From Pseudoalteromonas rubra (GTDB lineage Bacteria > Pseudomonadota > Gammaproteobacteria > Enterobacterales > Alteromonadaceae), in contig NZ_PNCI01000010.1 in assembly GCF_005887095.1 (NCBI RefSeq), forward strand, positions 62,001 to 126,000: DNA of 64,000 nucleotides, written 5' to 3'. The notes below the pieces were generated by a model. It worked only from the letters and a program-made list of their open reading frames with translations. It made no database searches and was not told the origin of the DNA. This document shows positions 46,601 to 58,600 of the stretch, in pieces. Positions within the stretch are counted from its first letter, which is position 1, and each line of letters opens with the position of its first letter. The translations under genes and the position numbers were made by a program.

Positions 46601-49600
46601 GCAACCCTGTGCAATCAGGCCGTGTGCCAGCGCTTTTGCATTGGCTTCCAGCTCAGCAAAGCTGACGTCCTGTGTGCCATCGGTCAGGGCCGTTGCCTGT
46701 GCTCTGAGCGCAACCTGCTTGCTGAACTCATCCAGCAAGGTGGTGTTTTGCGCAGCGTGCATGGGGGCAGCACAGATCAATGCCGTTTCAGACAGTTGCA
46801 GCGGCTGGTGTGCGTCTTCAGTCAGTCGGTTCAGGTTGGCACACAGGCTGTCGAGCAATGTCTGGATCCCTGCACGGTTGTACCTGGCGGTTTTATAACC
46901 CAGGTTCAGGCTGAGCGTATCGCCCGGGCAAACGCTCAGGGTCAGGCCAAAGGCGGTATTTTCTCTTGCGTGTAAATCACAAATAGCCAGACCGTCACCA
47001 CGCATCATGTCTTCGTCAACCGGGTAGTTTTCAAACACCAGTATGCTCTCGTACAGGTCGTCTTCGGCGTCAATCTGTGCCCATTTCTTGATCTCCTGAG
47101 CAGAGCTGAATTGCCAGCTCATCAGGGCGCTTTGACAGTCGCTGATCTGCTGAACCAGCTCGCTACCCGTTTGTCGAGGCTGACAGTCCACTATCATAGG
47201 CAGGGTATTGATAAACAAGCCTGTCATATCCAACACGCCGGTCATGTCGGTGGGGCGGCCAGAAACCGTTACCCCAAAGACCACCTGATTGCTATGACAT
47301 ACTGCGCTGAGAGTCAGTGCCCAGGCAGCCTGTACCAGGTTGTTTAATGTGGTGCCTTGTTGCTCTGCATGCTCACGCAGCCTGGTAAACTGCTCATCGC
47401 TCAGCGTCTCGCTCAGCATATCGAAACTCTGCGTTTCATCTGGTGTAGGTGGCGCCAGCAATAATTTACGCTGCTCAGGCAAGGCTGCTAAATAGGTTTG
47501 CCAGAACTGCTGCTGAGCCTGTTGATCTCGTCCGGCAACCAAATCAACATACTCGCGATAAGGCGTCAGGGAGCGCATTTGGGTGCCCGGCTTTAATGCC
47601 GCAGACAGCTGTTGCAACAGGTTGGCCTGAGACCAGCCATCGAGGATGATATGGTGATAGGTCCAGCAAAACAGGGTGCGTTGCTCGCTGAGGCGGATAA
47701 GTTGCAGGCGAAATTGCCCTGGCTGTGCCAGGTTGAATTCCTGGTAGCGGCTGTTCGTGAGTGCCTGATCTATTTGTTCAGCCTGTTGCACTGAGCCGGT
47801 GAGATCGAGGTGCTCTAGCGGCGGGGCCATCTGCGTATGGACCACCTGAGCGTGCTCGCCTGAGGATAAAAAGTGGAAGCTGGTACGCAAAATCGGGTTG
47901 TGGTCTATCAGAGTTTGCCACGCACCAATAAAGGCTTCCTCATCCAGCGTCTCGGTAAAGGTCCAGTAAAGCTGGCAAATGTACACACCCTTGCCCGGAT
48001 CAGCCAGAGTATCAAACGCAATACCTTGCTGTACTGGTGTCAGCGGATAAACATCGGCGACGTTATTCAGTGTCAGTTGCTGCTCGGTCAGGGCCTGTGT
48101 CAGTTCACCCATGGCTTCCTGGTTGAGCCGGTTGGCAGAGAAGTCGCTCGGCCACAGGTGTGCGTCATCGCTGCTTTGCGGCGCTTCTAAAGTCTGCCAC
48201 AGAGTATTTGCCAGTGTATTCAAAGGACCCGCCAGCAAATCCGGGTTAACGATTAAGCGGCTGTGCAGCTGTCCCTGATCGAGCCAGAAAATCACTTCCA
48301 GTAAATAAGGACGGTTATTTTCCGGTGCCGCGTTGTCACCCAGCGGCAGGTGATGTAACGGTGCACTCAGCAGCGCGTCTGGCGTATCCTCGGCGCTAAA
48401 ATCACCGAGGAAATTAAAGCTTAGCCAGGCCTTTGGCAGCGCACTTAATTGCTCGCGCAGGGCCGAATCAAAACTTAAGTAGCGCGCCAGATTATAGCTT
48501 AACCCCTGCTCAGGCACGGCGCGGAGCTGTTCTTTGATACAGCCGATCAGATCCGTTTGCTGCGCTTTACCCTGAAGCAGAACCGGATAAATGCTGGTAA
48601 ACCAACCTGCTGTGGCCGAAACATCCAGCTGCTCGTCATAACTGTGGCGGCCATGGCTTTCTAAGTCCAGAACCAGAGCGTCTGTGTCCAACAGCCCGGT
48701 CAGTGACTGATACAGCCGGGCAATCAGGTATTCCTCCAGTGTACACCGCATGCGCTGACATGCATTATGCAATGCCTGAGTTGCCGCGCAGCTCAGGGTG
48801 TGTTTCACGGTGGTGGCATCACCATACAGGTTCTCTTCATAGTCGCTTTGCAAGGCGTCATCGACCCCGCTGATGTGCCATTTGGGTGACAACCAGTAGG
48901 TGGTGACTTCACTGACGACTTCCGGCTTTTGAGCCTGCTCAACCAGGTGCTCAGCCCACTGCCGGTAACCGGATTGTGGAGCGGTTAGTTTGGTGTCTGG
49001 GTTTGCCAGTGCATCTGCCAGATCTTTCATCAGCAGACGCCATGAAACACCGTCAATTAATAAGTGGTGACACGCCACCAGCAGGTATTGCTGCGGTTGT
49101 TCATTGTGCGTTGCGCAGATTCGGGCAAAGACCAGGTTGCAACCTTGCCAGGGGTCGACCATTTGGTGCACCTGATTAGCAAATTCATGCAATACCTGAG
49201 TCCGGGTTTCTTCATCCTGCCAGTGTAGCTCAGCATCAATTACCTGATAGAGCGGCGCGTGGTTTTGCTGCTTGTCATACAGCCATTGCATTTGCTGACC
49301 CTGTTGCTCACTAAAGCGGGTATGGAACAGGTCGTAAACCTCAGCCAGTCTGGCCACCGCGGCATTCAACTCGCTTTGCCCGATACTCAAATCCAGCGCA
49401 AAGATGGCGCTTTGGTCCCAGCCAGCGGGGGTGGTAAATTGCTGGGCAAAAAACCACTGCTGGATTGGCGTCAGCGGCACCTGCCCGTAATTTTGTACCG
49501 CGTGGTTGTGGCTGGTGACAAGCTTATCGCTTAATGGCGCCAGAGCCGCCAGCGTTGGGTTGCTCATAAATTGTTTGGCAGTGAGTTTAATGCCCTGTTT

Positions 49601-52600
49601 GGCAGCTGCGGCAACCACTTCCAGCGCCGAGATTGAATCACCACCGAGTGTGAAGAAGTTGTCTGTGTCACTGAAGTCGTTGCGCTTTAGCACTCTGGCC
49701 CAGATGGTTCTCAGCGGACTGAAGGCATCAGGTACTGCTTTGCTATGGTGAACCGCCATGGTATTCGGTGCCGGACGCGCCAGTTTGTCCTGCAACTGTT
49801 GTAGCAGGGCTTTTTTGTCGGCTTTGCCGTTACTGGTGAGCGGGAAGTCATTCACCGCATGCAAATACGCTGGGATCATATAAGCAGGTAAACGGCCCTG
49901 TACCTTAGCCTTGAAAGCCGCTTCGTCGATATTGGCATCGGCGGTAGCTGCCATTTTCAGGCAGGCAACAATGCAGGGGTCGCCTTCATCTCGTTGCCAT
50001 ACCATAGCTTCACAGGCTTCGACCAGTGGCAAAGCGGAAAACGCCGCCTCAATCTCACCCAGCTCGATACGAAAACCCCGGATCTTCACCTGATTGTCTT
50101 TACGTCCGCGATAGACTAGCTCGCCACTGGGGTGCCATTTGGCAACGTCGCCACTGCGGTAAAGGCGTTGCTCGCGCCCATCCAGCTGTTTTGTCACAAA
50201 GCGCTCCGCGTTAAGTTCTGGCCGGTGTAAATAGCCCAGCGTAACGCCGTCACCACCAACAAACATTTCACCGTATACGCCCAGCGGTTGTGGTTCACCT
50301 TGTTCGTTCAGTACCCAGATAGACAGGTCATCGAATTGACGACCGATCACATTGCCCACGCCTGAGGTTAAGTCTGCGGCTGTGATCTCCCGGTAAGTGT
50401 TATGCACCGTGGTTTCTGTGATGCCATACATATTGATCAGGCGGTGCTGTCGCTCGGGGTAGCGCTCAAACCACGGTCGCAGCTGCATGATATCCAGCTT
50501 TTCACCGGCAAAAATCACATAGCGCAGTGCGTCATACCGGAACTGATTATGACTCAGGTGCGCGCGCATCAGCGCCAGAAATGCCGTGGGTGTCTGGCTT
50601 AATATGGTGACCTGCTGATCGTGAATAAAGCGGTCAAACTGCTCTGGTGCACGACACACCCATTGTGGCACCAGGGCAATGCGGCCGCCATATAACAGCG
50701 CTCCCCACATTTCCCAGACCGATACATCAAATCCGTAGGAGTGGAACAGGCTGAATACGTCCTGCTCGCTGAAGTGATAATTCTGTTCATTGGACTTGAG
50801 CAGGCGCACCACGTTCCTATGATTGACCACCACGCCTTTGGGGCGTCCGGTTGAGCCAGAAGTAAAGATCACATAACAGGGTCGTTCGGAGTCACGCCGC
50901 GCCAGTATTTCTGCCCGATCATAGTCAGCGGCTTCACCTTTTTGCAGTTCACTCAGTGCCAGCCAGGGCGCGCCACTGGCGGCGACTATCTCGCTGGGTG
51001 TCTGATCGACAATAAAGGCGGCAACACTGACGTCCTCCAGTATGGTGGCGATCCTGTCTTGCGGTACATGGGTATCGAGCGGGATATAGGCCGCACCTAA
51101 TTTAAGCACTGCGATGATGGAGGCGATTAAATCCAGTGAACGCTCGACGTTAATGGCCACAAAGTCTCCGGCAGAAATATTCAATGCCAGTAAAGACGCA
51201 GACACTTGCTCAGCACGCAGGTTGAGTTCGCGATAGCTCAATGCTTCGCCCTCATAATTGACGGCAATGCGGTCACCAAAACGCGCCGCTGTCTGTTCAA
51301 AAGCAGTCGCCAAGTCGGTCACCGGATATTGGGTTTGCGCTGCACTGAACCGGGCAATCTGCGCCTGCTCCTGTGGCGCCACCACAGATACCTCGGCCAG
51401 TGCGTTATGCTCCAACAGTTGAGTCATGACGCCTTGCAGATTGGCGCCAAAGCGCGCTATGGTGCCGCGCTCAAAGCGTTGTGTGTTGTATTCAATGGCC
51501 AGCCCCAGTCCCTGCTCATCTTCAACCAGGGTAAAGGTGGCGTCAAACTTAGCGCTATGCATGTCCAGCGGTAATGCTCTGAACACGCTGCCCTGTTGCT
51601 CGGTATTGGTTTCAATGCCGTGCATCTGGCTGTCGAATACCACTCGCACTAAGGGGGTTTCGCCCTCGACACGCTCAACGCCCAGCGCATCGACAATACG
51701 GTCAAAGGGGGCGTGCTGGTATTGTATGGCAGATGTAAAGCGCTGACTGATCTGTGCCAGCAGTTGCGCGGTGTTGTCTGCCTCATCCAGGTCAACTACG
51801 AAGGGCAACATGTTGACGAAAAAACCTATCTGCGACTGGCTTTGTGGTACCTGACGGTTTGCGAACGGCGTGCCAATAATGACTTTGTCACTGTTGTTGT
51901 AGCGCCCCAGTAACAAGGCCATGGCAGCCAGGCCGAACTGATAAGGCGTGGTGCTGTATTGCTTACAGCAGGTGTGGATTGCCTCACTGAGCTTGCTATC
52001 CAAGCTCAGTCGGAAGATTTCTCCCTGATTGCGATTCTCGCCGCTCTCTTCATAGTCGTAGGGCAATACAGAGTGCTTAGGCTCGCTGCCGAGTAAAGTT
52101 TGCCAGTATGATACGGCGTCATTCACCGCGTTTTGGTTGCTGTCATGGCGCTCCCAGTAGGCAAGATCTTTTACCTGCAGAGGTAAAGTGGCTAACGTTG
52201 CCTGGGTCGCCCCGCAATGGCTTTCATATAGCTCGGCCAGTTCCTGTTGTAATATCCGTACCGACCAGCCGTCGGCAATAATATGGTGAAAGTTAAACAA
52301 CAGTATCTGACGCTCTTCGGCACAATTTAGCAGGGTAACCCGAAACAGCGGAAGCTGGCTCAGATCAAACGGTGTCCGTGCCAGGTGACGCAGTGTCAGG
52401 GTGAGCTCATCGTCACTGTGTGTGCGGCAGTCCTGCTCTTCAATGGCGACTGTAAAGGGGCTTAACACCTGCTGCACCGGCCGACCTGCCAGGCGTTTAA
52501 ACACAGTACGCAGGCTACAGTGACGCACGACCAAATCGCTCAATGCGGCGCTGAAGGCAGTTTTATCGAAGCTGCCGTGGATTTCTAAAGCAAAGGGGAT

Positions 52601-55600
52601 GTTATAGCCTGGATCCTGGCTTTGCAGTTGGTTGATAACCCACAGTCTTTCCTGCGCATAACTGAGTGGATAGCAGTCTTGCGGATCAAAATGGACTGAC
52701 AGCGCCTGGCTGCTTTGCTGTGTGGCCTCTGAGGCAATGGCGATTAAAAAGTCACCCAGTTTAGGGTTGGCAAACAAGGTTGCAACCGGGACCGAAAGTT
52801 CGAGTGCCTGATTAATTTGATGCAATAAACGCATAGCCAGGATGGACTGACCGCCGAGTGCACAGAAGTCGCTATTGCGGTCGGCCTGTGGCACGCCCAG
52901 TAGCTGCTGCCAGTGAGAGACTACGATGTTTTCCCAATCATCAAACGGACGTTCGTCAAGCAGAACAGAATCGTCGCTTGCCTTTACTTGCGGTTCTGTC
53001 AGCGCCCGATAGTCGAGCTTACCATTGGCGGTCAGCGGCAGCTCTGAAAGGCATTCATATACCCCGGGTTGTGCATAGGCCGGGAGTTCACCTGCCAGCT
53101 CTGCGGTGATCTGTGACAGGTCGATGTCAGTGTCGGGTTCGGCAACCAGATAAGCCGCCAGATACAATTCGCCCTGACGGTCATTAAACGCGCGTACCGC
53201 AGCATTGGCTACGTTCGGGCAATTACGCAAACAGGCCTCAACTTCTGCCGGCTCGACCCGGAATCCACGGATCTTGAGCTGGTTGTCCAGTCTGCCGCCA
53301 AATTCCAGATTGCCGTCTGGCAGGTAACGCACCCGATCGCCACTGGCGTACAGACGTTCAGTGCCCACTTCTGGCAGCGTCAGTTCAGTAAACTTCTCGG
53401 CATTGAGTTGTGCACTGTCGAGGTAGCCTGAGGTTAGTCCCATACCGGCAATATACAGCTGGCCCCAGCTGCCGTCAGCCACGGCCTGTAATTGCTCATC
53501 CAGTACGTACAAGCGTGTGTTATGCAGTGCTTTACCCAGAGGTGCATGAGCGGTGTGATAACGGGTTGCCGTAAAGTCGCCATGATTGGCCGGGCAATAG
53601 CTGCTGACATAGAAGGTTGATTCCGTGGGTCCGTAGCCATTCACTATCTGTAGTGGTTGATGACAGGCATCCAGCACTGTGTGCATCAGTTTGAGGTCAC
53701 CAGCCTGGCCTCCGGTGAGCAGGGTTTGCAGACCCTCAAATACCTCTGGGCATTGACGTGCCAATTCATGGAACAAGGCCGTCGTCAGGAACATATGGCT
53801 GATCCCGCGTGCACCGATGTACTGGCGCAGCGTATCCGGCGCCATTGCCGCTTCGCGTGGCACCACGGTCAGTTCACCACCGTGCAGCCAGGCACCCCAG
53901 AGTTCAAACAGGGCGGCATCAAAGGAGATATTCGCTATTTGCGAGATCACCGACTGACAGCTCAGGTCGGTGTAGTTGTTGTTACAAACCGTACGCAGTA
54001 TGGCACCATGAGAGACTGGCACTGCTTTTGGCAAACCGGTTGACCCAGAGGTAAACAAAATACACAGCGGATCCGCTAAGGTGCGGTCACACTCATGCAA
54101 AGTAACGTCTTTGGGTGCTGTGGTCTCATTCAAATTCAGGCACGGACAGGCAAGTTCAGCGTCCAGCACTTCATTCACATCACTCAGTAACACTTTTGCG
54201 TCACTGGCCTTTAGCAGGTGTTTGATACGTGACAGAGGATAATCCACAGAAACGGGTACATACACGGCACCTAAGCGTACTGTGGCCAAAATTGCGATGA
54301 GTCCCTCGCTGCCCTGCTGATAGCACAGCGCGACTTTATCGCCTGCGACTATGCCTTGCTGGTGCAGCTGATGTGCTACCTGCTCTGCTTGCTGCTGTAG
54401 TGAGTCATAATCCAGACTTTGCTTGTCGCAGCTTAAGGCGGTGCGCTCACCGTGAAGCTGCACCTGCTCACGAAAGTAACTATAAATATTCTTGGTCTTT
54501 GGCAGCGCCACTTCTGTGTTATTGCGCTCGCACAGGATCTCGGTGCGCTTTTGTGCAGATAAGCAGTTTAGTTTGCCTACGCGCTTGCTGCTGTCCTTTA
54601 CCAGATCTTCGCACAGAGTGAGCCAGTTATCGATAAAGTCGTCGGCATAGACTGAATCCATCGCTTTAAGTGCGTACTCAAAGCACAGTTCAACCCGGTC
54701 ATTGCTGGCCAGTACATTCATAGTCAGCGGGAATTTCGCTTGCTGAGCATCCACAGCAAACGGTGCCATATCGAGTCCGGGCAGCTGAATGTCAGGCTGA
54801 GCCTGCACCCAGGAAAACAATACCTGCACCAGGTCGCGTTTAGCGCCGGTCGCTGCGCCTTCGCTGCTTTGCAGGATATGATGATAGGGCAGATCGGCGT
54901 GCTCCAGTACACTCAGACAGTGCTCTTTTACCTGCCCGGCCAGCGCAGTGAAGCTTTGCTGCGGGTCAACTTCGGCCAGCAGCGGCAAGGTATTAATGAA
55001 AAAACCAAGCGTATATTGTTGTGCTTCTTTGCGCTCCGACGCAGGCAGGCCAATGACAAACCGTGACTGGCGGCTGTAATGCCATAAAAGTACCTGAAAA
55101 CTGGCCAGATACAGCATGTTCTCAGACACCTGTAAGCGCACTGCCAGTTGTTTCATGGCTGTGCTCAGCGGGGTTGGGATTTCGCGGCGCACTGTGCCCG
55201 CCTTATCGTCAGCATCTATCACTCCCGCGACGGGGAACGCCAGTGCCTGTGCTTCATTTAAGTAGTCGTGCCAGAAGGTTTGCTGTCTTGCACAGGCCGG
55301 ACTTTGCAGCCATGCGTGCTGCATTCTGGCATAGTCGCTGTAACGACCTGCCTGCGGCCAGTGTGTTGTTTGCAGATCAGGTTGCTGCCACAGCTCGGTG
55401 AGTTCGCGTAAAAATAAGGCGCCAGAGCTGGCATCTGCAACGATATGGTGAAACACCAGCGCCAGCACATGATCCTCGTTGCCCAACTCAATAAGCGCAC
55501 AGCGTAATAGTGGTGGCTGAGACAGATCGAAGCAGGTCGTCAGTAATTGCGACTGATACACATCAGCGGCAGCTTTCAGTCGTTGGGCCTCATCGTCGTA

Positions 55601-58600
55601 CTCAGTTACGCACAAATGCTCGACTTGCAGTTTTGGTGGAGTAACCAGGTGGGTAGTTAACACACCCTCTTCTATGCGAAAAGCGGTATGCAAGATCTCA
55701 TGACGAGCCGCAACCTGGTTCAGACAGGCGGTGAGTTTCTCGCTGTCCAGTGCGCCCTGAATGCGCAATGCAATGGGAATATTATAGCGGGCTTGTGCGC
55801 CCTCGTGTTGCTCGACAAACCATAAGCGCTCGGCACTGAGTGACGGCCGGGCAAAGCGCTGGGTGTCATTGGTGGGCGCAGACCAGCTGCTGGTTTCCGG
55901 CTGGCCGGGTTGTGCCAGGAGCAGCGCGGTTTGCTGAGCTATGCTGGTGGCCTGATAAAAGTCTTTAATGCCGGCCACACTATTGAGTGCCTGACAAGCC
56001 TGACGATGCGCCTGGCTCAGTTGCAGCGAGTCAACTCCGAGCTCAAACAAATTGGTATCAAGTGCGACGGGGTGACCCAGCAGTGCCTGCCAGATTGCCT
56101 GTATGGTATGCTCTTGCTCGCTTCCTGCTCTGTCGGCAATCTGTGGCTGAGACACCTCAGCCTCTACGGATTCGCTCAGGCGTTGCTTATCAATTTTGCC
56201 GCTGACATTGAGTGGCAATACTTCTCGCTCGCTCCAGCGGGTCGGCACCATGTAATAGGGGAGTCGCTCAGCCAGATAAGATTGCAGTGTTTGTGCGCTT
56301 ATTTCGCAATCGGGCTCTGCCACATAACAGGCATGCAGGTAAGTTTTCCCGGACTGTTGCAGCGCCAGAATACACGACTGCCTGACCTGAGGATGGAGCG
56401 TGAGGTGCTGGGCGATTTCCTCGGGTTCAATGCGAAAGCCACGTACTTTAACCTGATGATCAATACGACCGGCAATTTCCAGCTCACCGTTGGGCAGCAA
56501 GCGTGCTTTGTCACCCGTTTTGTAGTAGCGCAGGGCAGGTTCACCCGGTTGTTCAATAAAGGCGTTGGCTGTGGCTTCGGGCTGGCCAATATACCCCAGT
56601 GCCAGACCCACTGAGCTGACACACAGCTCGCCCCAACACATATCGGGTACTTGTCTGCCCTGAGGCGTGAGGATCTGCACCTGCATCCCCGCGATGGGCT
56701 GACCAATATTGTTGCTGTGTAACGCTTCGGGCTTTGCCAGCTGCTCCGAGGTGATGACTTTGGCCGACACGCATACGGTACATTCGGTCGGGCCGTAGGC
56801 ATTCACAAATCTCAGATGCTGAGGCCACAGTTGGAGCAGTTTTTTCGGACAGGCTTCACCTGCGCTGATCAAGGTTTTCAGCTGCGGAACCTGATCGGGC
56901 TGTAGTAGCTGGATCAGGCTCGGCGGCAAAGTCACTGAAGTAATAGCCTGATCGTTGAGCAGTGCTAGCAGCGTCTGATGAGAGAAGGTGTCGGCTTGTT
57001 TGGCCATGACCAGGGTTGCACCGGCGGCCAGTGTTACCACGATTTCCGAAATAGCGGCATCAAAGGATAAAGAAGCAAACTGCAATACTCTGTCGTCAGG
57101 GGAGACGTTGAATAATGTTTGCTGGGCGCGGGCCAGCGGCATCAGTCCGGCATGGCTGACCAGTACGCCTTTGGGTTTACCTGAGGTGCCCGAAGTGAAG
57201 ATCACATAGGCCGCAGCTGTGGCATTGAGTTCCTCTATTGATGTGGTCAGTGCCTGTTGCGGTGGGCTCAGTTGTGCGGGCACCAAAGTGCGACAAGGCA
57301 TATCCATATTGGTTTCCTGGCTGAGTAGCAGCAAGCTCAATCCTGGCTGATCCAGGCATGCCAGCAGTCGTTCTTTCGGCCAGGCAATGTCGCAATGTAA
57401 GGACACGGCCTCCAGGCGCCACAGGGCTAAAATCGTGACCAGACTGTCGAGAGATTTGTCGAGACAGACGGCAACCTGCATGCCCTTGCTGACACCTTGT
57501 TCGCTGAGCTGGGCGGCGCGCCGTTCCAGTGCCTGCATCAATTCAGCGTAGCTCAGTGCAGTGTGCTCATCTTCAGCTGCGCATAACGTCCCTTGCTGCT
57601 GTGCCAGCTGGTGGAGGTGTTGCAAAATGTGCGTGTGTGGCTGTTCGGGTAAAGAGACAAACCCCCTGTCAGATGTTAAAAGGTTCGCAATGGCTTGCGG
57701 CTGGGTTGGGGTCAGTGTTGTCAGGGCGCAGCTAAACAATTCGGCCAGATGGGCCAGCTCCTGCTGATCGAAATAATTCGCCCGGCCAATCAGCTTAGTG
57801 TGCAGTGCATCATTCACTTCAAATAAAGTCAGTTCCAGATCAACCTGAGCAATGGCACTGTCTTGCGCGTCACTCAAGCACAGTCCGTGACACTGCGCCT
57901 GGCCGTTTGCGAGGCTTAATGGAGTGGATTGTACGCCCGATAATAGTCCCATCAGACCCGCGCGAAAGCCACGGATCTTGAGCTGTGGCAGGTAGTTACA
58001 GATCACATTATGTTTGTGGCGTTGCGGATCGGCCGCCGCTGAGCGTAATGCGGTCATGGTCTGTTGCTCAAGCTTACCCAGCAGCTCCTGAATACTGAGG
58101 CTGTCGATGGCAGTGATACTGACAGGTTGCAGGTCGACAAAATGGCCCAGATGGTAGCGGTTTTTACGGCTGCGCCTTGCTACCGGAATACTGATAGTCA
58201 GATCTGTCTGACCGCTGTGGCGATATAACGCCAGGAACCAGCATGCCAGTAGCACTGAGAAGCGACTTACCCCATATTCGCCAGCCAATTCCGCCAGTCG
58301 CGTGTACTCATCGTTGAGGGTGCCGAACTCACCTAATCCGCTGAACTTATTTTGTGCCTGTTGCAGTCCGGTATCGCTAAAGTCGAGGGCGTGATCAGGC
58401 TGGTATAAGGGCTCATCATCGGTGCTTTGTTCACTGACCGAGGTATAATCAAGCGGCTCTAAGGTCGCATCTTTATGCTCCAGCAAGGATTCCAAAGACG
58501 CGAGGAAGTCATTCACCAAGACCTGCAAGGACCATTGATCACAGATCACATGATGAAGCTTGAACAGCACCAGATATCCGGCTTCACAGGCTTTGATCCG

